A stretch of 64,000 nucleotides of DNA from NCBI GenBank assembly GCA_028283745.1, contig JAPWJZ010000005.1, forward strand, positions 82,886 to 146,885, written 5' to 3'. Numbering within the stretch: the first letter of the stretch is position 1; each line of letters begins with the position of its first letter. The notes beneath the pieces are model-generated. The model had not been told where the DNA came from and made no database searches. It saw only the letters and a program-made list of their open reading frames with translations. Made by a program: the position numbers and the translations under genes. This stretch comes from Micavibrio sp. Lineage in GTDB: Bacteria > Pseudomonadota > Alphaproteobacteria > Micavibrionales > UBA2020. Shown one piece after another: positions 11,833-20,256 of the stretch.

Positions 11833-11945
11833 GGCTTTTAAGTCCGCCCTTATTATGGGAAAGTTAAGCTTAATTCTTCGGCTGAATATTTAGATTAGTT
11901 TGGGGTAAAAAACCAGAGGTTTTTGCCACAAACCCGCCAGCCCTG

Positions 11946-12728
11946 TTATTGCGCTTTGGGCTTGAAGGTATAATACGTCTCCGACCACAGGTTTTTGTAC
12001 AAACCACGCAGTTCATTGCGCTTTTTCGTCCATTCTGCGGCATCAAGGTCTTTGGGCTTGAATTTCGGGTCCGCCTTGGCTTTATCGCCCTTCGAGCAGA
12101 GGAAGACGTTGACCGGCCTGTCATTCTTCAACCGTTCATATTCAGATGAATAATACGACAGAATGTCAAAACGCTCCTTCGTGACGATGGTATAGGAATA
12201 CGAAAGGTCGCGGTAAGTCGGCACAACGCTGTCTTCAACAATTTTTGAGACGGAAGGATCGTCGCAACGCTCGGCATCCGTAATCGCCAGAATTTCGTAG
12301 GTCATGATGGCGCGAAGCGCCATTTCCGTTGCATCCGTATAAGGTGCAACGCGGCCCATCTGCTGAAAGCTGGAGGCCCGCTGGATTTCAAGGTCCGCCA
12401 GCATCTTGAAGTACATGGCGTTGATCTTCGCCTGGTCGTTCTGGTCAAAGGTATTATCCAGCAGCCATTGCAGCGCAACCTCGCGCGGATCCTCGGCGCC
12501 AACCTTGTTGTTAACGCCATCCGCCAAAACTTTCAGCGTATCAGCGATATTGCCGGCCGCGGCAGAGGCATTCAGCGCCGTGTAGAACAGGTCGCCGCGG
12601 TATTTTTCAGCCGTCAGCGCTGCGGCATGGGCATCCTGTTGCGCTTGCGTCAATTGCGCAGCCGCAGGTGCGGCAGACAAAGCCAGCGGAAAAAGAATTG
12701 CAGCGAGAAGGACGAACCGTTTCATCAT
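11946..12728 (-). CDS. Exported helical protein of unknown function (paralog of 6774-7631)
   Basis: A 260-residue protein with a strong signal peptide (MMKRFVLLAAILFPLALSA, cleavage near AAAQ) and GGAG before the start. The first or second Met may be used. The central segment WLLDNTFDQNDQAKINAMYF, the later ERCDDPS and a C-terminal VFLCSKG match the spacing of the 6774-7631 product, including both Cys. Function is unknown. It sits in an operon-like run with the membrane protein gene 29 bp upstream and secG 113 bp downstream, so it may be co-expressed with secretion genes. Confidence 0.65.
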   Translation of the reverse strand: MMKRFVLLAAILFPLALSAAPAAAQLTQAQQDAHAAALTAEKYRGDLFYTALNASAAAGNIADTLKVLADGVNNKVGAEDPREVALQWLLDNTFDQNDQAKINAMYFKMLADLEIQRASSFQQMGRVAPYTDATEMALRAIMTYEILAITDAERCDDPSVSKIVEDSVVPTYRDLSYSYTIVTKERFDILSYYSSEYERLKNDRPVNVFLCSKGDKAKADPKFKPKDLDAAEWTKKRNELRGLYKNLWSETYYTFKPKAQ

Positions 12729-12757
12729 GCTATCTCCTTGAATGGAATAGAGGCAGC

Positions 12758-14629
12758 TTACTCAACCAGCGGGTTCATGACAAGGCATTGCTGCGATGGC
12801 ACGGTCGGCGGCATATCGTCCTGCCAGCAGATGGTGTTTTTATCTGGCTGCACAAGAAACGGCTGTTTGCTGCCAACAGGGCGTTGCAACGCATCCGTCG
12901 CTGAGGTTTTCAGAAAACTGTCCAGCCCCTCCGCCGTAACACCGCCTGCCAGCGCCGTGATATACAGCAGCGTCATGCGCCCGCGGTTGGCTTTGTAAAG
13001 GTCATCATCGCTTATAATCTGGTAGCCACGCGTGAAGGACAGAAGCTGCTGGTTAGCCAGCGGGCCATTGAGGAATGAAATAATATCCTCCGCTTCGACA
13101 AAGGCGTTTTCGTACTTCCGCTCCAGTTTATAGAACATCTTGCCGGTTGCAGCGCCCGCTGAAGTCGCCAGAATGTCGTGGCCTTCCTGCGCATACAGAT
13201 AATACCTGTCCTTGAAAACGCCGTTTTCAGGATCAGACAGCGCGCGGCCAGGGTAATAGCCGAACAGCTTCAGGCCATCCTCACTATTCTGGAAGTGGAC
13301 TTTGGCGCGCAAATAGCTCATGCGCAGGAAATCATCAAACGCCAGCCCGACGCTGTGGCGCGCTGGATCTGCCGCTGTCAGCACCTGCTCAATATCCGCC
13401 AGACGTTCATTGGCAATCGCGGGGTCTTTGCTGACGATATACAGCAGGCTCCACATACCCTCGCCGTATACAGATGAATAAACGCTATGGTTGAAAAGCC
13501 CCTGCCGCGACAGCAGCAGTTTTTTGCGCAGCTGCATGTCGCGCAGCCAGTCGTCAAACGCGCCGCGGGCATCGCCTTTATAGGCTTTATCCGCATGCTC
13601 GGCGCTTTTCAGGCGCGACAGGTTGCGGAATTCCTGCACGGCGTAAAGGTCATCATTCGCGGCATCCTGCCAGCTGGCATCGAAATTTTGCAGGGTGTAC
13701 AGCTGTTCGTATCGGGCAAGTGCCGCCTTGTTATCCGCCAGCAGCGGGCCGAACTGGCTGACAGGGTTACAGCTGGTTAACCCTGCATCATCCCCCTTCA
13801 GGCACAAAACGGGGAATTTGTACACGCGCGGCGCGTTATCATCAGCTGGCGGTGGCAGCGGCCTAATCACGCCATAGCTCTGGTCTTCCGGCAGGGTAAT
13901 GCGGGCAATGGCTTCATACCCCTCGCCGGCTGCGGTTTCGGTGATCTTGAAAAACGCATCCGTTTCCGGCTGCGGCGGGCGGTGCGCGAAGGCCAGCAGG
14001 AAGAACAGGCCGTACCACGCAATAATAACCAGCAACGGCTTCAGCAACATGTCCTGCACAAGCCTGCCAAACCGCAGCGGTGCTTTTTGCGCGGCGTTTT
14101 GCAAAAACCCGGCGGCAATAAGCCCCGCATTGCGCAGGTAACGGCAGCGCAGCAGGAAGCCAAGGCAAACGGTGTAAAGCACAAACCAGAGGATAACCAG
14201 CGCCGACAGCCCCAAACCATCCCCCAGCGCAACGCAGACTGGATAAGCAAGCAGCAACGCCGCCACAAAGCTGCCAAGGGAAGCACTTTCAAAACTTTGC
14301 GAAACCTGGCGCAGAACCCATTTGCGGTTGCCCGCGCGCTCCATTTCCCCTGCGGCGGGCTGGCGTTGCAGCAACAACGGCACAACAACGGTGCAGAAAG
14401 CAGCATCCTGCCGTTTCCAAAGGCTTTTCAACGTCCATAGAATGCCCGTGTAAACGCCAATGGCCAGCGTGACAATCGCAAACAGGGCGGCAACGCCCTT
14501 CGCATCGTCACTCGCGTCGCTGTAAATCATCAGCGGGTAGGTTTCAAGCGCAAGGATGATGAGCAAGCTGCGCCAGAAAGTGGCCCAGCTCATCCGGAGT
14601 GTGATTTTACGGAGCTGCATTTTTTCCAT
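12758..14629 (-). CDS. Multi-pass membrane protein with large periplasmic-type domain, function unknown
   Basis: A 623-residue protein. Roughly the first 215 residues contain about five hydrophobic segments (for example LLIILALETYPLMIY, ALFAIVTLAIGVYTGIL, SFVAALLLAYPVCVALG, LLVIIAWYGLFFLLAFA). The rest, about 400 residues, is soluble, probably extracytoplasmic, and helical, with Cys in FPVLCLKGDDAGLTSC. I find no known catalytic motif. It lies 30 bp downstream of tpiA and 29 bp upstream of the exported-protein gene at 11946, so these two lineage-specific genes were inserted inside the usual tpiA-secG neighbourhood and may work together. Confidence 0.6.
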   Translation of the reverse strand: MEKMQLRKITLRMSWATFWRSLLIILALETYPLMIYSDASDDAKGVAALFAIVTLAIGVYTGILWTLKSLWKRQDAAFCTVVVPLLLQRQPAAGEMERAGNRKWVLRQVSQSFESASLGSFVAALLLAYPVCVALGDGLGLSALVILWFVLYTVCLGFLLRCRYLRNAGLIAAGFLQNAAQKAPLRFGRLVQDMLLKPLLVIIAWYGLFFLLAFAHRPPQPETDAFFKITETAAGEGYEAIARITLPEDQSYGVIRPLPPPADDNAPRVYKFPVLCLKGDDAGLTSCNPVSQFGPLLADNKAALARYEQLYTLQNFDASWQDAANDDLYAVQEFRNLSRLKSAEHADKAYKGDARGAFDDWLRDMQLRKKLLLSRQGLFNHSVYSSVYGEGMWSLLYIVSKDPAIANERLADIEQVLTAADPARHSVGLAFDDFLRMSYLRAKVHFQNSEDGLKLFGYYPGRALSDPENGVFKDRYYLYAQEGHDILATSAGAATGKMFYKLERKYENAFVEAEDIISFLNGPLANQQLLSFTRGYQIISDDDLYKANRGRMTLLYITALAGGVTAEGLDSFLKTSATDALQRPVGSKQPFLVQPDKNTICWQDDMPPTVPSQQCLVMNPLVE

Positions 14630-14659
14630 GGCGCCCCTGCGACTTCCCCTGCCCGCCTG

Positions 14660-15400
14660 TTATGCGGCAGTGGCAATGGTCAGGAATTCTTCCACCTTCA
14701 GGCTTGCGCCACCCACCAGCACGCCATCGACGTTCGGCGTTTTCAGAATTTCGGCGGCATTGCTGCCCTTGACCGACCCACCGTATAGAATGGCAAGGTC
14801 GCCAACTTTGCCGCGAATGTGCTGGTGCATATTCAGAATATCATCGGCAGAAGCGGTTTTGCCGGTGCCAATCGCCCAGACAGGCTCATATGCCACAACC
14901 GTATTGGCTGCGGTGGCCCCCGCCGGAATGGAGGCCGCCAGCTGCTCGCTGACAATATCATTCGCTTTGCCGGCAGTGCGCTCTGCATCCGTCTCGCCAA
15001 CGCAGATGATGGCGATAAGGCCTGCGGCATGGGCGGCTTTCGCCTTTTCCTGCACCGTGGCGCTGCTCTCTTTATGGTTCTGGCGGCGTTCCGAATGGCC
15101 GAGAATAACGTAGGTGCAGCCAAGGTCCTGCAGCATTGCGGCGCTGATGTCGCCTGTAAACGCGCCGGATTCTTTGGCATGGCAATCCTGCCCTCCCCAT
15201 TTGACAAGCGAGCTGCCGCCAAGGCTGGTCAGCACGCCAATCAGCGTTGCGGGTGGACATAATACCATATCGAAGAGAAACGATTTCCGTGCCTTAATGG
15301 CTTCAACAAGTTCTTCCGTGCGGGCTTCGCCATCGGCCAGCAGGCCGTTCATCTTCCAGTTACCCACTATCAATTTCTGGGCCGATTTCGTGGCGGACAT
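14660..15400 (-). CDS. tpiA: Triose-phosphate isomerase
   Basis: TpiA interconverts dihydroxyacetone phosphate and glyceraldehyde 3-phosphate. The 246-residue product begins MSATKSAQKLIVGNWKMNG; the GTG three codons earlier overlaps the AAGGGTG ribosome site and was rejected. It shows the Lys of GNWKMNG, the catalytic His in VILGHSERR, the catalytic Glu in VAYEPVWAIGTGK (loop 6) and the phosphate-binding ILYGGSVKGSN. It is divergent from the PpiD-type gene, and the two share a 97-bp promoter region. Confidence 0.97.
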   Translation of the reverse strand: MSATKSAQKLIVGNWKMNGLLADGEARTEELVEAIKARKSFLFDMVLCPPATLIGVLTSLGGSSLVKWGGQDCHAKESGAFTGDISAAMLQDLGCTYVILGHSERRQNHKESSATVQEKAKAAHAAGLIAIICVGETDAERTAGKANDIVSEQLAASIPAGATAANTVVAYEPVWAIGTGKTASADDILNMHQHIRGKVGDLAILYGGSVKGSNAAEILKTPNVDGVLVGGASLKVEEFLTIATAA

Positions 15401-15431
15401 AATAAACACCCTTGCTTTTGACCGTTAACGC

Positions 15432-15462
15432 TTGACATCTTGACGAAAAAATTGTGGATTAT
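15432..15462 (+). promoter_or_regulatory. Possible promoter of the PpiD-type gene
   Basis: TTGACA at 15432-15437 is followed by GATTAT at 15457-15462 (19-nt spacer) or TGGATT at 15455-15460 (17-nt spacer). The -35 match is perfect, but the -10 is weak, so the call is tentative. Confidence 0.4.
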
Positions 15463-15497
15463 CAAGGCATTTTAAAAGCCTATGGAGAATACAATAC

Positions 15498-17420
15498 ATG
15501 CTAAGCCTGATGCGTTCCGGCACACATTCAGTTGTGCTGAAGTTCTTCCTTTTCGGCCTGCTGCTGATGGCAACCGTCGGCCTCGCGGTTATGGATTATC
15601 AGGGCATGTTCCGTAACGGCTCGCATTCCAACAAAGTGGCGGAAAGCAAGTGCGCCACCATCACCACCATCGAATTCGACCACCTGCTGCAATCGGCCAT
15701 GCGCCGCGAAAACATGAAGCAGGAAGATGCGTACCGCAGCGGCTACCCGCAAATGTTCCTGCAACAGGAAATGAACAGCCGCCTGCTCACATGCGCCGTG
15801 CGCGACCTTGGCCTGTACGTGGATGATTTCACCGCCGCAAAACAGCTGAAGACCATGCTCGCATCCTTCACTAAACAAGGCGGCATTACCGAGAAGGAAG
15901 CACTGCAGCGCCTTCTCTACGGCCTTGGCCTTAACGAAAGCAAGCTGGTGGACAGCCTGAAGGCGCAGATCGGCATCGAAAACCTGATGCGCGCCCTTTC
16001 CGCCGGTGCCGAAGCCCCGCAGCAAATGATTGACGACGCGATGAAATACCGCTTCGAAGAACGCCGCGGCGAATACTTCACCATCTCCGCCGACGATGCC
16101 AAGGCAACGCCGACGGATGAAGACCTGAAAAAATACTACAGCACCATTTCCAAAAATTACATGATGCCGGAACGCCGCACGCTGGCCGTGCTGGTGCTGG
16201 ACCGCAAAACCCTTGGCGGCACCGATAAAACGGCAACCCCCGAAGCGTTGAAAGACTTCTACACCGCGCATCTGGCGGATTATTCCGTACCTGCAAAACG
16301 CAATATTTCGCAGGTGGTGGCGCAGGATGAAGCCACTGCCAAAACCGTCTACGATGCCGCCCTCAAGTCGAAAGACCTGAAATCGGCAGCAAACGCAGCC
16401 GGTAAAGCCAAAGCCACCTTCATCAAGCCTGCCGATTACGGCGAAAATGACCTGACGGTTGAAGCGGCTGAACCCGCCTTCAAGGCGAACGAAGGCGATG
16501 TATTGCCGCCGGTGAAAACGCCGCTCGGCTTCCTTGTCCTGAAAGTCGAAAAAGTCAAGGCCGGCGGCCCCCGCAGCTTTGACGATGCCAAGGCAGATGT
16601 CGAAAAAGACTTCGCCGCCACCAGCAACGACGACAGCGATGCCCTGTACAGCAAAGCCAACGAAATTGACGACATGGTCGCCGGCGGAAAATCGGTCGGG
16701 GATGTCGCGCAAAGCCTCGGCGTTGGCGAAAAGCTGCTCGAAAAGGTTGATGCCAAAGGCCTGAATGCTTCCGGCGCAAAAGTCGATGCCGGGGTACCCG
16801 CAATCGACAAGGTCGTCAGCAGCGGCTTTAGCCTCGCCAAGGGCGCGGTAAGCCAGCTTATCGAAGCGCCGACGGGCGAATTCCTCCTCGTTGAGGCGCG
16901 CGATGTCTTCCCCGCAGAAGAGCAGCCGCTGGACAAGGTGAAGGCCGATATTACCAAAGCATGGCAGACGGAAAAAGCCGCCGCCGCGCTGGATATCAAA
17001 GCTGCTAAAATCCTCGAGCGCCTGAAAATGGGTGAATCGTTCGATACCGTCGCAAGCTCGCTTGGCAAGCACGTGGAACGATCGGACCTGACTGCCCGCC
17101 GTGAAAAGCCGGACAGCAAGTTCCCGCACGGCTTTGTGCCCGCCCTGTTCACGCTCGACAAAATCGGCCAGGTTACCGTAGTGCCGTCTGAAAGCAGCGC
17201 CATCATCCTGCGCCTTGCGGACCGCAGCATTAACATTCCGCAGCAGCAGACGAAGGAAGATATTGAATCCATGCGCACCATGCTCGACCATTCGGTGCAA
17301 AAGGATATCCTCGAACAATATCGCCTGAACCTTGTACGTAAATATAAGGTCAAGTTCGACAACGCCGCCGTCCACGACATGTATGCCGCCAAGGCGAACA
17401 GCGACGACGACGCGGAATAA
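15498..17420 (+). CDS. PpiD/SurA-type periplasmic peptidylprolyl isomerase
   Basis: The 640-residue product has the layout of PpiD: a short cytoplasmic N-terminus, one membrane anchor (about residues 14-32, FFLFGLLLMATVGLAVMDY), a SurA-like chaperone N-domain with Cys53 and Cys98, and a parvulin-type region near residues 260-350 ending in TPLGFLVLKVEKVK, followed by a second helical domain. Such proteins help fold newly secreted proteins as they leave the Sec channel. The region is rich in Lys/Asp/Ala. A GGAG site lies about 8 nt before the ATG. The gene is divergent from tpiA, a common alphaproteobacterial arrangement. Confidence 0.88.
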   Translation: MLSLMRSGTHSVVLKFFLFGLLLMATVGLAVMDYQGMFRNGSHSNKVAESKCATITTIEFDHLLQSAMRRENMKQEDAYRSGYPQMFLQQEMNSRLLTCAVRDLGLYVDDFTAAKQLKTMLASFTKQGGITEKEALQRLLYGLGLNESKLVDSLKAQIGIENLMRALSAGAEAPQQMIDDAMKYRFEERRGEYFTISADDAKATPTDEDLKKYYSTISKNYMMPERRTLAVLVLDRKTLGGTDKTATPEALKDFYTAHLADYSVPAKRNISQVVAQDEATAKTVYDAALKSKDLKSAANAAGKAKATFIKPADYGENDLTVEAAEPAFKANEGDVLPPVKTPLGFLVLKVEKVKAGGPRSFDDAKADVEKDFAATSNDDSDALYSKANEIDDMVAGGKSVGDVAQSLGVGEKLLEKVDAKGLNASGAKVDAGVPAIDKVVSSGFSLAKGAVSQLIEAPTGEFLLVEARDVFPAEEQPLDKVKADITKAWQTEKAAAALDIKAAKILERLKMGESFDTVASSLGKHVERSDLTARREKPDSKFPHGFVPALFTLDKIGQVTVVPSESSAIILRLADRSINIPQQQTKEDIESMRTMLDHSVQKDILEQYRLNLVRKYKVKFDNAAVHDMYAAKANSDDDAE

Positions 17421-17437
17421 TGCTACTTTATACTTCC

Positions 17438-17471
17438 AAAAAGGCCTGCCCTCACCGGCAGGCCTTTTTTT
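17438..17471 (+). terminator. Rho-independent terminator after the PpiD-type gene
   Basis: The arms AAAGGCCTGCC and GGCAGGCCTTT pair around a CTCACC loop and are followed by a run of T residues. The stop codon lies 18 bp upstream. Confidence 0.92.
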
Positions 17472-17553
17472 ATGTGCGCGGCAGGCGGAACCCGAAATGG
17501 CTATTGGCGGTTTGTCACTCTAGAAGCATTCCATTTTACAGGAGCGTTAAGTC

Positions 17554-18042
17554 ATGAAAAGTTTCAAGAATTTGCTGGTTGCAGCCGCCGTTGCGGGCGT
17601 GAGTTTTGCCAGCTGTGCGCAGGCACAGGAAACCACCACCATCACGACCAGAGAATCCGTGACCGCTCCGACCGTCATCACCACAACAACAACGGCACCC
17701 GGCGCTGAGAGCATGAAGAAAGTCGTTAAAACGACCATCATCCGTGATACCGATTACCCTGTCCTAAAAGAATACGTCACCACCCACCGCGTGTATTGCG
17801 CCGACGGTTTCACGCCCATGCACGGCGAGTGCATGGTGCCGACCAAGCAAATTACCTTCTATCAGACCGGCACCGTGCTGCCGCCGGATGTAACCTATGC
17901 GCCCCTGCCAGCAACCATCGTCACGCAAATCGCCGCGCCGCCGCCGGGCGCCGTGTATGTAACGGCGGATGATAACGTCTATCTCATCACCGAACGCGAC
18001 AAAGCCATTCTCGATGCGCTCAACGTCAGCGCGCTGCAGTAA
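17554..18042 (+). CDS. DUF1236-like exported protein
   Basis: A 162-residue protein with a signal peptide (MKSFKNLLVAAAVAGVSFAS, cleavage near AQAQ) and a CAGGAG ribosome site. After a Thr-rich linker (about residues 26-50) it contains YQTGTVLPPDVTYAPLPATI and a C-terminal strand-rich segment VYVTADDNVYLITERDKAI, which resembles DUF1236, a small periplasmic domain common in alphaproteobacteria whose function is not established. Two Cys (YCADGF and GECMVP) may form a disulfide. It stands alone between two terminators. Confidence 0.65.
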   Translation: MKSFKNLLVAAAVAGVSFASCAQAQETTTITTRESVTAPTVITTTTTAPGAESMKKVVKTTIIRDTDYPVLKEYVTTHRVYCADGFTPMHGECMVPTKQITFYQTGTVLPPDVTYAPLPATIVTQIAAPPPGAVYVTADDNVYLITERDKAILDALNVSALQ

Positions 18043-18056
18043 TATCACCCCAACGC

Positions 18057-18096
18057 AAAAGCCCGTTTCAACGCATAGGTTGAAAACGGGCTTTTT
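18057..18096. terminator. Rho-independent terminator, usable in both directions
   Basis: The arms AAAAGCCCGTTTTCAAC-like left side (18057-18072) and GTTGAAAACGGGCTTTTT right side form a long stem with flanking A and T runs. It can serve the DUF1236-like gene and the convergent deacetylase gene that ends at 18107. Confidence 0.88.
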
Positions 18097-18106
18097 CAAT
18101 TGACGA

Positions 18107-19387
18107 TTAATTGTTGTATTTATAATTACGAATTTCTTCTGCCCGCACAGCTTTGTCGGCAGCTTTCTTTGCGTCCTCTGCCGTTTTGGCGGCAGCAGCG
18201 GCGGTTACGGCTTCGGCGGCTTTTTCCTCAGGCGTTAGCTCTTTTGCGGGCGCGGCATCAGCTGCTTTTTTGGTGGCGGGTGCGTGATGCGCGGCTTTAT
18301 CGGCAACAGCCTTGGTGGCAGCATCGGCTTCAAGTTTTCTTTCCTGCGGTGTCAGTTTAACAGTCGCCGCCGCGACTTGCGGGCGCGCCGGTTTTTCATG
18401 CGATGCCGGCGCAGGCATGCGCTGCCGCAAGTCAATAACCTTGCTGAGCGGCACCAGTTCAAAGCCTTTGGCTTTGAGTGTCGGCAGCCATTTTTCAAGC
18501 GCATCAAGCGTGACATCCTTTGGGTGGCCGATGGCAACGACGCTGCCGCCGGTGCGGCCGACATATTCAATGCGGTTCAGGAATTGCGCCACCAGCGGCG
18601 CGTTTTCAAAATGGTCGATGAAGACGTCGCGGTGCGTCGTCGGCAGGCCATGGTCACGCGCGACGCTTTCCGCCACGCTTTCCGGCGCGGTTAATGAATC
18701 GAGGAAGAACAGGTGGCGCGGGGCCAGTTCATCCATCACCGTGCCAAGGCGGGTGCGGTCTTGCGTAAACTTGCTGCCCATATGGTTGTTGACGCCGACG
18801 TAGAATTTAAAGGCATCAAGGTTTTTCAGCGTGCGCGCCTTGACTTCCTCAATCGACAAATCGGTCGTCAGCGCATTGGGGCCGGGGTCAATGCCGCGGC
18901 GCTCCGCCTCCATCGGCATATGCACCATTATTTCGTGGCCCAGGTTATAAGCCTTCTGCGTCTGTTCGGAAATTCTGGGGCTATACGGCAGGAATGACAG
19001 CGTCACTTCCGGCGGCAGTTTATCCATCGCACGGGCGGAGCGTTTCTGGTCTACGCCCATGTCGTCAATGACGATGGCGATATAGGGCTTATGGTCGGCG
19101 GTAATGCCGGGCTTGCCCAGTTCATCGGCCGGTTCAGGCTTCATGACGGCAGTGGCTTCGGCGGGCGGCATGCCTTCTTCGTACTGGTACTTGCCGCCGT
19201 CGGACGTAATGGCGGGTTTGGCGGCATCATGCCCGGGCGCTTGCGCCGCGGTAGGCAATTGTTCGGCGGTAACAGCGGGGGCTGCAGGCGCAGGCATTCC
19301 TGCTGCCGGCGCCACATCTTCGGCGCAAGCCACATTCAGGGGCGCAAACAGGGTCGCCACCACAGCAAGAACAAAAAGGCGCTTCAT
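18107..19387 (-). CDS. Divergent polysaccharide deacetylase (YibQ family) with Ala/Lys-rich tail
   Basis: The 426-residue product begins MKRLFVLAVVATLFAPLNVA with a signal peptide, then an Ala/Pro-rich linker to about residue 90. The deacetylase-like domain follows: IAIVIDDMGVDQKRSARAMD, EVTLSFLPYS, GHEIMVHMPMEAE, NNHMGSKFT, FFLDSLT and VVAIGHPKDVTLDALE, the YibQ/DUF610 signature. Its substrate is unknown, though the fold relates to peptidoglycan and chitin deacetylases. The last 90 or so residues are an unusual Ala/Lys/Glu-rich helical tail resembling the TolA central region. Confidence 0.85.
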   Translation of the reverse strand: MKRLFVLAVVATLFAPLNVACAEDVAPAAGMPAPAAPAVTAEQLPTAAQAPGHDAAKPAITSDGGKYQYEEGMPPAEATAVMKPEPADELGKPGITADHKPYIAIVIDDMGVDQKRSARAMDKLPPEVTLSFLPYSPRISEQTQKAYNLGHEIMVHMPMEAERRGIDPGPNALTTDLSIEEVKARTLKNLDAFKFYVGVNNHMGSKFTQDRTRLGTVMDELAPRHLFFLDSLTAPESVAESVARDHGLPTTHRDVFIDHFENAPLVAQFLNRIEYVGRTGGSVVAIGHPKDVTLDALEKWLPTLKAKGFELVPLSKVIDLRQRMPAPASHEKPARPQVAAATVKLTPQERKLEADAATKAVADKAAHHAPATKKAADAAPAKELTPEEKAAEAVTAAAAAKTAEDAKKAADKAVRAEEIRNYKYNN

Positions 19388-19496
19388 TCGTATCATTCCC
19401 AAAACCGGCATTCTCTTGATGCTTTTTGAGGTATCAGTGCCAGCCGAAAAAATCCAGCAAAATCAGCACCGACCGTAAAGACCCGCGAAATAGGCG

Positions 19497-19525
19497 TTGA
19501 CACAGGCCGCGAACTAAACTAGAAC
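19497..19525 (+). promoter_or_regulatory. lexA promoter with SOS box over the -10 element
   Basis: TTGACA (19497-19502), a 17-nt spacer and TAGAAC (19520-19525) form the promoter. The direct repeat GAAC (19511-19514), seven bases, GAAC (19522-19525) is a perfect alphaproteobacterial LexA site (GAAC-N7-GAAC). Binding there would block the -10 element, as expected for autorepression. Confidence 0.88.
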
Positions 19526-19558
19526 AAAAGAAGAATACATTGGAAGGGGAGATATTCC

Positions 19559-20245
19559 ATGCTTACGAAGAAACAGCGCGATCTGCTTATGTTCATTAAC
19601 GATTATACCCAGAAAACCGGCCTCTCGCCGTCGTTTGAAGAAATGAAAAAAGGCCTGGATCTGAAATCCAAGTCCGGCATCCACCGCCTTATCAACGCGC
19701 TGGTGGAGCGCGGCTTCCTCGAGCGTCTGCCCAACAAGGCACGCGCGCTTGAAGTGAAGAAGCTGCCCGAAAACGTGGTGCCCATGGCGCAAGCCGCTAC
19801 CGGTGCGGCCGCCCGCAAAACAGTGAATGGCAACGTGAAAGCCGCGCCGTCAAACGCCAACGAAGTCGTTGACCTGCCCATGCACGGCAAAATCGCTGCC
19901 GGCACGCCCATCGAAGCGCTGCGGCCCGATTACGAAACCATCGGCGTGCCCATGAGCATGCTGGGCATGCAACCCTGCTACGCCCTGACCATCGAAGGCG
20001 ATTCAATGATTAAAGCCGGCATCATGGATGGCGATATCGTCATCATCGAAAAATGCGACCGCGCCAACGACGGTGATATTGTGGTGGCGCTGGTGGATGA
20101 AGAAGAAGTCACGCTGAAGCGCCTGCGCCGTGAAATCGGTTCCGTCGTGCTAATGCCGGAAAATGACGCGTACCAGCCCATTCGCCTGCCTCCGGGCCGC
20201 GTGCGTATTCAGGGCAAGCTGCGCAGCCTGTTCCGCAATTACTGA
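19559..20245 (+). CDS. lexA: LexA SOS repressor
   Basis: LexA represses DNA-damage genes and is inactivated by RecA-stimulated self-cleavage. The 228-residue product has the N-terminal winged helix (MLTKKQRDLLMFINDYTQ, SPSFEEMKKGLDLKSKSGIH), a linker, the Ala114-Gly115 cleavage site in KIAAGTPIE, the catalytic Ser149 in IEGDSMIKAG and the catalytic Lys near 187 in VTLKRLRRE. GGGGAGA lies upstream of the ATG. An SOS box overlaps its own promoter. It is convergent with comEC; lexA-comEC-gltX is a common alphaproteobacterial order. Confidence 0.98.
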   Translation: MLTKKQRDLLMFINDYTQKTGLSPSFEEMKKGLDLKSKSGIHRLINALVERGFLERLPNKARALEVKKLPENVVPMAQAATGAAARKTVNGNVKAAPSNANEVVDLPMHGKIAAGTPIEALRPDYETIGVPMSMLGMQPCYALTIEGDSMIKAGIMDGDIVIIEKCDRANDGDIVVALVDEEEVTLKRLRREIGSVVLMPENDAYQPIRLPPGRVRIQGKLRSLFRNY

Positions 20246-20256
20246 TTTTTAAGGTA

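Noticed and set aside
15528..17375. 615-codon open frame on the - strand
   Set aside because: It is antisense to the PpiD-type gene and is low in plausible domains; treated as a shadow.
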